Source: Salinarimonas ramus | Lineage (GTDB): Bacteria; Pseudomonadota; Alphaproteobacteria; Rhizobiales; Beijerinckiaceae | Reading direction: 5' to 3' | Assembly (NCBI RefSeq): GCF_014645695.1 | Contig: NZ_BMMF01000004.1 | Span: 69,261-133,260 of the forward strand | Length of the DNA stretch: 64,000 nt | Shown: in pieces, positions 8,339 to 16,517 of the stretch | Numbering within the stretch: the first letter of the stretch is position 1 | How the letters are laid out: the number at the start of each line of letters is the position of its first letter | Program-made: the position numbers and the translations under genes | The notes under the pieces: model-generated | Database searches by the model: none | What the model was told of the DNA's origin: nothing | What the model saw: the letters and a program-made list of their open reading frames with translations, nothing else

Positions 8339-10366
8339 ATGAAAAATGAAAACGAGGCGCCGGGCGGCGCCGCGAACGGAGACGGCTGTCCCGACGATGG
8401 CGCTACCGGGTATGCGCCGGGTGTGCAGGATTTGCCGACGGACATCGCCTTCCTCCTCGACCACGGTGTACGCCGGCCGATCCTCGAAACGGCCGCCGCT
8501 GCGGCGCGCGAGAGCGGCGTCGATGCGAGCGACGTCCTGCTCGCGCGCGGCCTCGTCTCGCAGGATCGCTTCTACCGCGCCCTGGCGGCCGCGGTCGAGG
8601 CGCCATTTCTCGCCGATGTCACCCTGGGCCCGCAGACGCTGTTTCCGGACGCGATCGTCGCCCGCCGAGCCGTCCTCGCCCACGGCGGTACGAGCACGCC
8701 GATGCTCGTCACTACGCCGGACGGCCGAGAGACGACCGCTCTGCTCGAGCGGGGAAAGGCTCCTGCGGGCTACGCCATCACCACGCCGCCTATCCTGCGC
8801 CGAGCGGTCTTCGGGCTGCACGCCGCGGAGATCGCGCGCCGCGCGGCGCACACGCTGCCGGACAAGGCACCGCACTTCTCCTATCGCGACGGTCCGCACG
8901 CCTGGCAGATCTACGGTCCGTTCGTCTTCGCGACGGCGCTGCTCCTCGGCACGGCCCTCGTGAGCGGGACTTTGGCCGTCGCCGGAATGGTCGCCTGCCT
9001 GATCTTCGTCGTCATGGCGGCGCTGCGGGGGGCGACATGCCTCGAGGACGTCCCGACGAGCCCGCTGCGCTGGACGCCACGCATGCCGGATGTCGCGCTG
9101 CCGGTCTACACGATCCTCGTGCCGCTCCTGAACGAGGCCGAGGTGGTCGCCCCGCTGGTGGAGGCGCTCGCAGCGCTCGACTACCCGCTGGAGAAGCTCG
9201 ACATCAAGCTCCTGGTGGAGGCGCACGACGTCTCCACGGCCGCCGCCATCGAGGCTCTGGCTCTGCCGGCCGCCTTCGAGACGATCGTCGTCCCGCGCGG
9301 CGAGCCCCTCACCAAGCCCCGCGCGCTCAACGCCGCCCTTCCCCTCGCCCGCGGCGCCTTCACCGTCGTCTACGACGCCGAGGATCGGCCCGATCCCGAT
9401 CAGCTGCGCCTCGCCGTCGCGGCCTTCGACCGGGAGGGCCCCGACCTCGCCTGCCTCCAGGCCCGCCTCGTGATCCACAATTCGCAGGACGCGCTGATCG
9501 CCGCGCTCTTCGCCATCGAGTACGCGGCGCTCTTTGACGTGGTCAATCCGGGGCTCCTGCGGCTCGGGCTGCCCATCCCGCTCGGCGGCACGTCGAACCA
9601 TTTCCGCACGAGCGCGCTCGCCGCCATCGGCGGCTGGGACGCCTGGAACGTGACGGAGGACGCCGATATCGGGCTGCGGCTCGGCGCGCTCGGCCTGCGC
9701 ATCGGGGATCTGCCGTCGGCCACGCGGGAGGAGGCGCCGACCCGCCTGCCCGTCTGGCTGCGCCAGCGCGCCCGCTGGATGAAGGGCTTCCTGCAGACGC
9801 TCCTCGTCCACACACGCGCGCCGCGGCGCACGCTCGCGGTCCTGGGTCCGGCGCGGACGATCGCGGTGTGGCTCCTCGTGGGGGGCACGGTGCTCTCGGC
9901 GCTGCTCTTCCCGCTCTCGCTCGCCATCGGGCTCGGCATGGTGCTCGCCGCCGCGGCCGCGCTCGTCGGCGCCGCGCCGGAGGCGGCGCTCCTCGACGAT
10001 CTCGTGACGCACGCCTCCATCGCGACGCTCGCGCCGCCGCTCCCCTTCCCCGTCGCCGTGCTCGCCGCCACCACCTTCGCGGTGGGCATGGCCGCGACCC
10101 TCGTCGTCGCCGAGATCGCGCTGCGCCGACGAAAGCGCCGCGACCTGCGCCCCATGCTGGCGCTCCTGCCGGTCTACCTCGTCCTCGTCTCGCTCGGCGC
10201 CTGGCGCGGCGTGTGGGACCTCGCGCTGCGCCCCTACCATTGGCACAAGACCACCCACGGCCTCGCCCCGCCCGAACGCCTCCTCCCCCGCCTGCGCCGC
10301 CACGCCGGCGCGCTGCGCGCGCGCCTGGGCGGTGGACGCGTGCGTGGTCGGGCCCCGGCAGAGTGA
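8339..10366 (+). CDS. Family 2 glycosyltransferase with MshEN-like N-terminal domain
   Basis: About 675 residues. Residues ~35-115 resemble the MshEN/GspE N-terminal domain (VLLARGLVSQDRFYRALA), known in other proteins to bind cyclic di-GMP. A hydrophobic hairpin at ~200-235 follows. The GT2 core (~255-500) shows DAEDRPDPDQL near 346, TEDADIG near 439 and the processive-type QRARWMKG near 477. Three to four membrane helices close the protein. The set D,D,D,Q(R)xxRW is that of membrane glycan synthases such as cellulose synthase relatives and XagB-like proteins. It would polymerise or transfer a sugar at the inner membrane. ATG 8339 is chosen; an in-frame GTG lies at 8315. No partner exopolysaccharide genes adjoin. 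Confidence 0.85.
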   Translation: MKNENEAPGGAANGDGCPDDGATGYAPGVQDLPTDIAFLLDHGVRRPILETAAAAARESGVDASDVLLARGLVSQDRFYRALAAAVEAPFLADVTLGPQTLFPDAIVARRAVLAHGGTSTPMLVTTPDGRETTALLERGKAPAGYAITTPPILRRAVFGLHAAEIARRAAHTLPDKAPHFSYRDGPHAWQIYGPFVFATALLLGTALVSGTLAVAGMVACLIFVVMAALRGATCLEDVPTSPLRWTPRMPDVALPVYTILVPLLNEAEVVAPLVEALAALDYPLEKLDIKLLVEAHDVSTAAAIEALALPAAFETIVVPRGEPLTKPRALNAALPLARGAFTVVYDAEDRPDPDQLRLAVAAFDREGPDLACLQARLVIHNSQDALIAALFAIEYAALFDVVNPGLLRLGLPIPLGGTSNHFRTSALAAIGGWDAWNVTEDADIGLRLGALGLRIGDLPSATREEAPTRLPVWLRQRARWMKGFLQTLLVHTRAPRRTLAVLGPARTIAVWLLVGGTVLSALLFPLSLAIGLGMVLAAAAALVGAAPEAALLDDLVTHASIATLAPPLPFPVAVLAATTFAVGMAATLVVAEIALRRRKRRDLRPMLALLPVYLVLVSLGAWRGVWDLALRPYHWHKTTHGLAPPERLLPRLRRHAGALRARLGGGRVRGRAPAE

Positions 10367-10456
10367 GGCTCCGACGGTGGCGCGGAGGAGAACGGGCCTA
10401 GTTCCGCGTGCCATGGCCTGCTAGCCTGGGCACCGGGCATGAGGGGGACGCCGGCG

Positions 10457-11350
10457 ATGACGATGCGCGATTTCGTGACGACGCGGCTGGGGCTGATCGC
10501 CGTCGCGATCGCGTCGGTGACGGGGCCGCAGGCCGCGCTCGCGTCGCAGGAGGCGATCCTCGCGCTCGAACGTCTGGAGATCGGCGAATTCTGCGCCGAG
10601 ACGAGCTTCCTCGACGGCTACGCCACGCCGGTCGACGCCAACGGCGACGATCGACCCGACTACGTCGTGAACACGCAGCTCCTTCTGTGCGACGGAAGCC
10701 AGATGATGTTCTGCGGGTCCGCGGGCTGCACGCATCGGGTCTGGGTGCAGCGCTCCGACGGCGGGTACGATCTCGCCTATGACGGGCTCGTCTACGAGAT
10801 CACCTTCGACCGCCCGGACGAGCCGTCGTTCCTCGCGCGCGGACGCGGGGGTGACACGCGGGTTCGGCTCGCCTCCGTCGGGCCCACGGCGCCGCAGCCA
10901 GACGCGGCGCCCGGCGCCCACGGCCCCTTCTCCAGCGAGCGATGGACCTACCATCCGGACCCGGTCCCCCACGCGGGAGTGGCGGATCTCGAGGGCGGCG
11001 CGCTCTGGCTCGCGTGCGAGAGCGGGAGCATCCGCGTGCGCTACACGGCGCAGTGGATGTTCGAAGACGGTGCAATTTCTGATTTCGTGCGCGAATGGGA
11101 TCGAGATTACGGCCTCGTGCCGACTTTCGCGGCCGTCGGGCGCGAGATCGACCTGCCGTCGAGCGTCGACGAGCGTGCCAACGCGGTGGCCGCGGACGAA
11201 CTCGTCGATCCGGCCGGCCCGCTGGTCGAGATCCTCGCGCGCGGGGACTTCGTCACCGTGTACCACGGCGGCTCGCTGGAGCACGAGCTCCAGTACCCGC
11301 TGCGCGGCTCGTCCGCCGCGCTCGCCTCGCTACGCGCCGCCTGCGGCTGA
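10457..11350 (+). CDS. Secreted protein of unknown function
   Basis: About 297 residues. A signal peptide is clear (hydrophobic stretch, cleavage probably after QAALA near residue 29). A DANGDDRPDYVVN segment near residue 59 looks like a calcium-binding or FG-GAP-like loop. Four Cys lie in the next 40 residues (LLLCDG, MMFCGSAGCT), likely forming disulphides. The rest has alternating strand patterns and no catalytic motif that I recognise. ATG 10457 is preferred because GGGGGACG precedes it and it gives a short signal peptide; an ATG at 10439 is in frame. It converges with the Sco gene, with 30 bases between. Confidence 0.6.
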   Translation: MTMRDFVTTRLGLIAVAIASVTGPQAALASQEAILALERLEIGEFCAETSFLDGYATPVDANGDDRPDYVVNTQLLLCDGSQMMFCGSAGCTHRVWVQRSDGGYDLAYDGLVYEITFDRPDEPSFLARGRGGDTRVRLASVGPTAPQPDAAPGAHGPFSSERWTYHPDPVPHAGVADLEGGALWLACESGSIRVRYTAQWMFEDGAISDFVREWDRDYGLVPTFAAVGREIDLPSSVDERANAVAADELVDPAGPLVEILARGDFVTVYHGGSLEHELQYPLRGSSAALASLRAACG

Positions 11351-11380
11351 GGAGGAGGAGGAGGGCACCCCAGCCCGTCC

Positions 11381-11977
11381 TCAGATCCGCGCCAGCAGCT
11401 CCTGCGCCACGTCCTCCGGCGCCTGGGCCGTGTTGAGGCCGGCGACGAAGCGGCCTTGCTCGTCCATGATGTAGACGATGGCCGTGTGCTCCATCGTGTA
11501 GTCCTCGCCATCGAGCGGCACCTTGCGGGCGAAGGCGCGGTAGGCGGAGACGACCTGCGCCACCTGCTCGGGCGAGCCCGTGAGGCCGAGGATGCGGTCG
11601 TCGAAGCTCGAGACGTAGCTCTTCATGATCTCCGGCGTGTCGCGCTCGGGGTCCACCGTGACGAACAGCGCGCGGATGTCGCGGCCGGAGCGCTCCTTCA
11701 CCTCGTCGAGGGTCTGCGCGATCTCGAAGAGCTTCGTCGGGCACACGTCCGGGCAATGGGTGAAGCCGAAGAAGACGAGGTGCGGCTCGCCCGCGAAATC
11801 CGCCTGCGTCACGGCGCGCCCGTCGTGATCGACGAGGGTGAACGGCCCGCCGACGTCGGAGGCCGCGACCTCGCGCCCCTGGGGCGTCAGCGTCAGCACG
11901 GCGGCGATGCCGAGCGCCACGAGCCCGAACAGGAAGGCGGCGAAGGGCAGGACGAGGCGGCGGGTGCGGTCTGTCAT
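11381..11977 (-). CDS. SCO1/SenC family copper chaperone
   Basis: A 198-residue membrane-anchored periplasmic thioredoxin-fold protein. One N-terminal helix (residues ~9-30) anchors it. The copper site is visible: C75 and C79 in HCPDVCP, with the third ligand His in YTMEHTAIVY in the C-terminal third. Sco proteins deliver copper to the CuA site of cytochrome c oxidase or act as thiol reductants for it. No cox genes are in the window. The 64-residue membrane protein gene lies upstream on the same strand. Confidence 0.9.
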   Translation of the reverse strand: MTDRTRRLVLPFAAFLFGLVALGIAAVLTLTPQGREVAASDVGGPFTLVDHDGRAVTQADFAGEPHLVFFGFTHCPDVCPTKLFEIAQTLDEVKERSGRDIRALFVTVDPERDTPEIMKSYVSSFDDRILGLTGSPEQVAQVVSAYRAFARKVPLDGEDYTMEHTAIVYIMDEQGRFVAGLNTAQAPEDVAQELLARI

Positions 11978-12029
11978 CGGTCTCTTCGGGTCGGAATGTG
12001 CGTCATCGGCTCGGCCCCGATGTAATCCC

Positions 12030-12224
12030 TCAGAAGCACCACGCCAATGCGGCGAGAACGACCTCGTTGAACACGGCCGGCCCCTGCACGGCCCACATCA
12101 TCAACCCGGCGCCGGCGAGCGACGCGACGCCGAGCGCGAGGAGAATCACGCCGGCCCGCGAGATTCGGGCGGCGCCCGGCTCGGTGGCATTCTCGGCGGC
12201 GGGAGGCGATGCGCGGTTCGACAT
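12030..12224 (-). CDS. Small single-span membrane protein, unknown
   Basis: A 64-residue protein with a hydrophilic, Ala/Glu-rich start and one strong hydrophobic span (RAGVILLALGVASLAGAGLM) followed by a second weakly hydrophobic end. ATG 12224 gives the compact form. The open frame continues upstream to 12341 but that part is less like protein and its base composition falls. It ends about 50 bases before the Sco1 gene on the same strand and may be co-transcribed with it. Small helical proteins accompany oxidase assembly factors elsewhere, but I recognise no family here. Confidence 0.5.
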   Translation of the reverse strand: MSNRASPPAAENATEPGAARISRAGVILLALGVASLAGAGLMMWAVQGPAVFNEVVLAALAWCF

Positions 12225-12417
12225 GTTTCGCAGGATAGCGCCATTCGGGGAGGCAAGCAACCAGCGATCAAGCACGCCGTCAAGATAGTACAACCCTTCA
12301 ACGGATTGAATTTTTACATCTGCTAAGCGCACCCAGCACAATGCAGCCTAGCGGGTCTGCGCGCATAAACCATCGCAGTGCTTGCAACTTTTCCGCAGAT
12401 GACAGAAAATCGCTACG

Positions 12418-12750
12418 ATGGCATCTTGCAGGTGTTTCGATCCAACCGAGGCTGACGTGTCCGACCCGATGTTCACCAAGGAAAAGATGTTGCTGCTGGT
12501 GCGCGAGATCGCCGTCCTCATCGACTCGGACCTGAGCTGGATCGACCCCGAGCGGCGCAGCGACTTCGTCGACCGCCAGCGGGCGGAGCGCGACGAGGCG
12601 CTCGACCTGGTGCTGGCGCAGGAGCCGAGCCCGGAGGACCTGCCGGAGGCGGAGCGCATCCTGCGGCATCTGCGCGCCCGCCCGGTGGACGCCGCCCGGG
12701 CGGACGCGCTCGAGAGCTGGATGAACCTCGCGCGCAGGCCCCAGACGTAA
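12418..12750 (+). CDS. Conserved-looking small protein, unknown
   Basis: Up to 110 residues. The likely folded part starts at MFTKEKMLLLVREIAVLID, predicted helical throughout, with many charged residues (DRQRAERDEALDLV) and a C-terminal LESWMNLARR helix. The start is uncertain: ATG 12418, GTG 12457 and ATG 12469 are all in frame, and none has a strong ribosome site. Codon use is typical of the genome, which is the main reason for calling it. A short hairpin (GCGGTT/AACCGC) follows at 12758-12777. No function can be given. Confidence 0.55.
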   Translation: MASCRCFDPTEADVSDPMFTKEKMLLLVREIAVLIDSDLSWIDPERRSDFVDRQRAERDEALDLVLAQEPSPEDLPEAERILRHLRARPVDAARADALESWMNLARRPQT

Positions 12751-12757
12751 GCGAAGG

Positions 12758-12777
12758 GCGGTTTTCGGGGGAACCGC
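12758..12777 (+). terminator. Short hairpin after the 110-residue gene
   Basis: GCGGTT at 12758-12763 pairs with AACCGC at 12772-12777 around an eight-base loop, eight bases after the stop codon. There is no T tract, so termination is a weak inference. Confidence 0.25.
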
Positions 12778-12820
12778 GCCGCCCGCCGCGGCATTGCGCC
12801 GGCACGTTCCCGCAGGCACC

Positions 12821-14284
12821 ATGGCGCGCATGCCTCCCACCTCACGCTACCGTCCCGATCCCCGCCACCTCGCCCTCGGCCCGGCCTTCTACGACCCCGT
12901 CGCGCCGGCCGCCTTCCCCGATGCGCGGCTGCGATTCCGCAACCGGCGCTGGGACGCGCGGGTGGGCCTCGACGGGCTCGACGAGGCGGAGTGGATCGAG
13001 CGCATGGCGCGCTTCGCACCGCTGCCCGACAACATCCCGCAGCCGCTGGCTTTGCGCTACCACGGCCACCAGTTCCAGACCTACAATCCGGACCTCGGCG
13101 ACGGCCGCGGCTTCCTCTACGCGCAGATGCGCGACGCGGAGGACGGCCGCCTCCTCGACCTCGGCACCAAGGGCTCGGGCCAGACGCCCTATTCGCGCTT
13201 CGGCGACGGACGTCTGACGTTGAAGGGCGGCGTACGCGAGGTGCTCGCCACCGAGATGCTGGAGGCGCTCGGCGTCTATACCTCGAAGACCTTCAGCCTC
13301 GTGGAGACCGGCGAGGCGCTCGCGCGCAACGACGAGCCCTCCCCCACCCGCTCCGCCGTCATGGTGCGGCTCTCGCATTCCCACGTGCGCATCGGCTCCT
13401 TCCAGCGCCTGCTCTTCCTCAACGAGGGCGCCGATCTCGAGCGGCTCCTCGCCTATTCCATCGAGACCTACCACCCCGACGCCGTCGCCCCCGGCGAGCC
13501 GGCGGCGGTGGGCTTCCTGCGCGCGGTGACGCGCGAGGTGGCGATGATGGGCGCGGAGTGGTTCCAGGCGGGCTTCGTCCACGGCGTCCTCAACACCGAC
13601 AACACCACGATCACCGGCGAGAGCTTCGATTACGGACCGTGGCGCTTCCTGCCGGTGCTCGATACGGGCTTCACCGCCGCGTATTTCGACCAGACCGGCC
13701 TCTACGCCTTCGGCCGCCAGCCGGCGGCTCTGCACTGGAACCTGTGCCGCCTCGCGGACTGCTTGCGCCATCTCGCCGACGACGACGCGCTCGTCGCCGC
13801 GCTCGCGCCCTTCGGCGACGTGTTCGACGCGCATCTCTCCCGGCTGAGCCGGGCGCGGCTGGGGCTCGATCCGGACGACCCTGCCGCGGAGGAGGCGCCG
13901 GCCCTGTTCTACCGGGCGCTGGCGAAGACCGGGCTGCCCTTCGAGCGGGCCTTCTTCGACCTCGCCTTCGGCGCCGATCCCGCGCGCATCGCCGCCAGCC
14001 CTCATGCGGACGCCTACGGGCAAGCGGACTGGGCCGAGGCGATCGCCGCCCTGCGCGCCGCCCCGTCTCATCCGCGACGCGACGAGGCGGCCACGCACCC
14101 CTATTTCGCGCGCGAGGCGCCGGTGACGATGCTCATCGACGCCGTCGAGGGCCTGTGGGCGCCCATCGCCGAGCGCGACGACTGGAGCGCCTTCGAGGCG
14201 ACGCTCGCCGACATCGCCGAGCTCCGCGCCGCCTACGACCCGCTCCTCGCCGGCCCGAGACGCGGCTCCGTCACGCCCTCGTGA
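12821..14284 (+). CDS. selO: Protein adenylyltransferase SelO (UPF0061/YdiU)
   Basis: About 487 residues. SelO is a pseudokinase-fold enzyme that transfers AMP from ATP to Ser, Thr or Tyr of target proteins and takes part in oxidative-stress responses. The family hallmarks are visible: FAPLPDNIPQPLALRYHGHQF-like start (PDN at ~68), the QMRDAEDGR segment, LGTKGSGQTPYSRFGDGR near 113-130 with the nucleotide-binding loop, and GVLNTDNTTITG near 260, which carries the metal-binding residues. The length matches the bacterial family (~480-500). ATG 12821 is used; the open frame extends 9 codons further to a TTG. The protein does not end in a selenocysteine-type Cys tail, as usual for bacteria. Confidence 0.93.
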   Translation: MARMPPTSRYRPDPRHLALGPAFYDPVAPAAFPDARLRFRNRRWDARVGLDGLDEAEWIERMARFAPLPDNIPQPLALRYHGHQFQTYNPDLGDGRGFLYAQMRDAEDGRLLDLGTKGSGQTPYSRFGDGRLTLKGGVREVLATEMLEALGVYTSKTFSLVETGEALARNDEPSPTRSAVMVRLSHSHVRIGSFQRLLFLNEGADLERLLAYSIETYHPDAVAPGEPAAVGFLRAVTREVAMMGAEWFQAGFVHGVLNTDNTTITGESFDYGPWRFLPVLDTGFTAAYFDQTGLYAFGRQPAALHWNLCRLADCLRHLADDDALVAALAPFGDVFDAHLSRLSRARLGLDPDDPAAEEAPALFYRALAKTGLPFERAFFDLAFGADPARIAASPHADAYGQADWAEAIAALRAAPSHPRRDEAATHPYFAREAPVTMLIDAVEGLWAPIAERDDWSAFEATLADIAELRAAYDPLLAGPRRGSVTPS

Positions 14285-14368
14285 TCGGCGCGCGAAGGCG
14301 CTTCCGTTCGGGCGGACGGCTTCCCATATGGCGGTCATCGGCCTCCAAAGGGTCGAGACCCCGTACTT

Positions 14369-14403
14369 CGGCGCGGCCTCGCGAGAGGTCGCGCCGCTTT
14401 TTT
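14369..14403 (+). terminator. Rho-independent terminator downstream of selO
   Basis: A 12-bp stem, CGGCGCGGCCTC at 14369-14380 against GAGGTCGCGCCG at 14385-14396, with one G-T pair and a GCGA tetraloop, is followed by six T bases at 14398-14403. It is a textbook intrinsic terminator for plus-strand transcription and the best in the window. It lies 85 bases after the selO stop codon, further than usual. Confidence 0.8.
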
Positions 14404-14573
14404 GTCGGGCTCCATGTTTTGTCCGGCTCATGGAAGGCGCGCAGCGGGGCGCATGCGGGTTCGCACGGAGGCCCTCGGCCCTTGTACGGCAGATGCATCA
14501 GTGTATTCTAATATTCGTATCCGAAGCGGGCACGCCGCCCCTTCCACTGATCTCGTGCCTCGGGAGCCTCCTC

Positions 14574-14774
14574 ATGAGCATCGACCGTGCCGTCCTCGTC
14601 TTCGCCGGCTTCATGGTGCTGGTGTCGCTCGTCCTCACCCACACCGTCTCGCCGCACTTCGTCTGGCTCACGGCTTTCGTCGGCCTGAACCTGATCCAGT
14701 CCGCCTTCACCGGCTTCTGCCCGGCTGCCATCGTGATGAAGCGGCTCGGCCTGCGCCCGGGCAACGCGTTCTGA
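14574..14774 (+). CDS. DUF2892 (YgaP transmembrane-like) family protein
   Basis: A 66-residue inner-membrane protein of two helices. It shows the family pattern: MSIDRAVLVFAGFMVLVSL for the first helix, then GLNLIQSAFTGFCPAAIVMK, where the conserved GxNxxQsxfTGfCP stretch includes one Cys. The same domain is fused to rhodanese in YgaP. ATG 14574 lies behind GGGAG. The usual second Cys-based or rhodanese partner is absent nearby. A strong hairpin follows the stop codon. Confidence 0.85.
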   Translation: MSIDRAVLVFAGFMVLVSLVLTHTVSPHFVWLTAFVGLNLIQSAFTGFCPAAIVMKRLGLRPGNAF

Positions 14775-14786
14775 GCGTCGGCGACG

Positions 14787-14819
14787 CGCGGCGCGCCCTC
14801 TCCCCCGAGGCGCGCCGCG
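14787..14819 (+). terminator. Hairpin after the DUF2892 gene
   Basis: CGCGGCGCGCC at 14787-14797 is perfectly matched by GGCGCGCCGCG at 14809-14819, 13 bases after the stop codon. No T tract follows on the plus strand, so it may be a factor-dependent terminator or an mRNA 3' end stabiliser. Confidence 0.45.
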
Positions 14820-14951
14820 GGATCGTTAACGCGGCTTAACGGCTCGCGCCGCTCACCTCACTCCTGGGCGGGCTGAAACTTTAACATTCGTAATATTCCT
14901 TACCGTAAGCTCCTCCGACTGCCGCCCACGCGTGCATCGAGGGAGCCTGCC

Positions 14952-16100
14952 GTGCAGTTTTCAGGGATCGACGACGCCGCGCCCCTCCTCCTCGCCGCGC
15001 TCCAGGCGACGCCGGTCAACGTGACGATCGCCGACGCCCGCCGGGCGGATCGCCCTCTCGTCTACGTCAATCCCGCCTTCACCCGCACCACCGGCTATAC
15101 GGCGAAGGAGGTGCTCGGGCGCAATTGCCGCTTCCTGCAGGGTCCCGACACCGATCCCCACGCGCCCGATCGCATGCGCCGGGCGCTCGCGCGCGGCGCG
15201 CCGATCGAGCTCGAGGTCCTCAATTACCGCAAGAACGGCGAGCCGTTCTGGAACGCCCTCGTGATCACCCCGGTGCGGGACGCCGCCGGTGCGCTCACGG
15301 CCTTCGTCGGGCTCCAGGTCGACGTCACCGCCAAGCGGCGCGAGGCCGAGCGCGAGACCCACGACGCCAAGATGCGCGCGCTGGGCGCGCTGGCGGGCGG
15401 GGTCGCGCACGAGATCAACAACCTCCTCCAGCCGATGCTCTCCTTCCCCGAGCTGATCCGCCCCGCCCTCCCCGAGAGCGCGCAGGACGAGCGGGCTTGG
15501 CTCGGCCTCATCGAGGACCACGCCCGCGCCGCCCGCGAGACCGTGCGCGCCATCCTCGGCTTCTCGCGCCGGGACGCGCCGGTGCACGCGCCGATCGATG
15601 CGCGCGAGGCGATCGAGCGGGCGCTGGCGCCCCTCGCGGCGACGCTGCCGGAGGGCATCATGCTCGTGCGCGAAGGTGCGCTGGCCCGCGGCGAGGCGCT
15701 GGGCTCGCTCACCATCTGCTCGGCCACGCTCGCCCGCGCGCTCGCCAACCTCGCCGGCAACGCCGTCCACGCCATGCGCAAGGCCGGCGGCGTGCTGTCG
15801 GTGGGCGCCGCGCGCCGGGGCGGCGAGCTCGTGATCGAGGTGGCGGATACCGGCTGCGGCATGGCGCCGGACGTGGCGAAGCGCGTCTTCGAGCCCTTCT
15901 TCACGACGAAGCCGCTGGGCGAGGGCACCGGGCTCGGCCTCGCCCTCGTCCACGCCGACGTCACGCGCTACGGCGGACGCATCGACGTGGCGAGCGCGGT
16001 GGGCGTGGGCAGCCGCTTCACGCTGCGCCTGCCCCTCGCCGAGGCGGCGGACGAGCCTGAGGACATCGAGACCGGCCGATCGGGCGCGCGCGCCGCGTGA
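14952..16100 (+). CDS. LOV-domain sensor histidine kinase (blue-light receptor type)
   Basis: A 382-residue soluble kinase starting at GTG 14952 behind GAGGGAG. Residues ~15-130 are a PAS domain of the LOV class: the GRNCRFLQG motif at 56-64 contains Cys59, the residue that forms the flavin adduct on blue-light excitation in LOV proteins, and the YRKNGEPFWN strand follows. The kinase part has the phospho-acceptor His153 in GGVAHEINN, the N box, the G1 box VADTGCGM and the G2 box GEGTGLGLALVHADV. No membrane span is present. The response-regulator gene follows within 40 bases. Light sensing is an inference from the intact LOV motif. Confidence 0.9.
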   Translation: MQFSGIDDAAPLLLAALQATPVNVTIADARRADRPLVYVNPAFTRTTGYTAKEVLGRNCRFLQGPDTDPHAPDRMRRALARGAPIELEVLNYRKNGEPFWNALVITPVRDAAGALTAFVGLQVDVTAKRREAERETHDAKMRALGALAGGVAHEINNLLQPMLSFPELIRPALPESAQDERAWLGLIEDHARAARETVRAILGFSRRDAPVHAPIDAREAIERALAPLAATLPEGIMLVREGALARGEALGSLTICSATLARALANLAGNAVHAMRKAGGVLSVGAARRGGELVIEVADTGCGMAPDVAKRVFEPFFTTKPLGEGTGLGLALVHADVTRYGGRIDVASAVGVGSRFTLRLPLAEAADEPEDIETGRSGARAA

Positions 16101-16138
16101 CCCACCCGAGAATGAACGAGAAGAGGAGCGAGACGAGC

Positions 16139-16516
16139 ATGGCACGCATCCTGGTCATCGACGACGTGGCGGGCGTGCGCCGCTCCATCGTCGCGAGCCT
16201 CAAGCGGCACGGGCACGAGGTCGAGGAGGCCGCGAACGGCGCCGACGGCGTCGCCAAGGCCGCGCGGGTGCGCCCGGACCTCGTCGTCACCGACATGCTG
16301 ATGCCCGGCATGGACGGCATCGACACGATCGAGCGCCTGCGCGAGATCCCCGGCGGCGGCGCCATCAAGGTCCTCGCCATCTCCGGCGGTGGCTCGCTCG
16401 TGCCGGCGGCGGACGCGCTCATCGTGGCGGAGGCCATCGCCGACGGCGTGCTGCCCAAGCCCTTCGACAATACCGAGCTCGAGGCCGCGGTGACGGCCCT
16501 CGTCGGCGGGCGTTGA
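16139..16516 (+). CDS. Single-domain (CheY-like) response regulator
   Basis: A 125-residue stand-alone receiver domain. Acidic pair D8-D9, phospho-acceptor D52 in [12 protein letters not shown] and the conserved Lys in LPKPFD near 105 are all present. There is no output domain. ATG 16139 lies behind AGAGGAG; a GTG at 16097 overlapping the kinase stop is also in frame. It sits between the LOV kinase and a chemoreceptor gene that begins two bases after it, so it is probably the kinase's phosphorylation target. Its output could be a flagellar motor, another kinase or the chemoreceptor pathway. Confidence 0.9.
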   Translation: MARILVIDDVAGVRRSIVASLKRHGHEVEEAANGADGVAKAARVRPDLVVTDMLMPGMDGIDTIERLREIPGGGAIKVLAISGGGSLVPAADALIVAEAIADGVLPKPFDNTELEAAVTALVGGR

Positions 16517-16517
16517 C

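Noticed and set aside
8225..10414. 729-codon frame antisense to the glycosyltransferase
   Set aside because: Composition is that of a GC-rich shadow, and the plus-strand frame has clear GT2 motifs.
12225..12341. N-terminal extension of the 64-residue membrane protein
   Set aside because: Base composition drops and the encoded part is unlike a signal or domain; ATG 12224 gives a compact protein.
14334..14400. tRNA-like sequence after selO (GGGTCGAGACCCC)
   Set aside because: It resembles a T-arm, but no acceptor or anticodon stem can be drawn; the following stem with T tract is a terminator.
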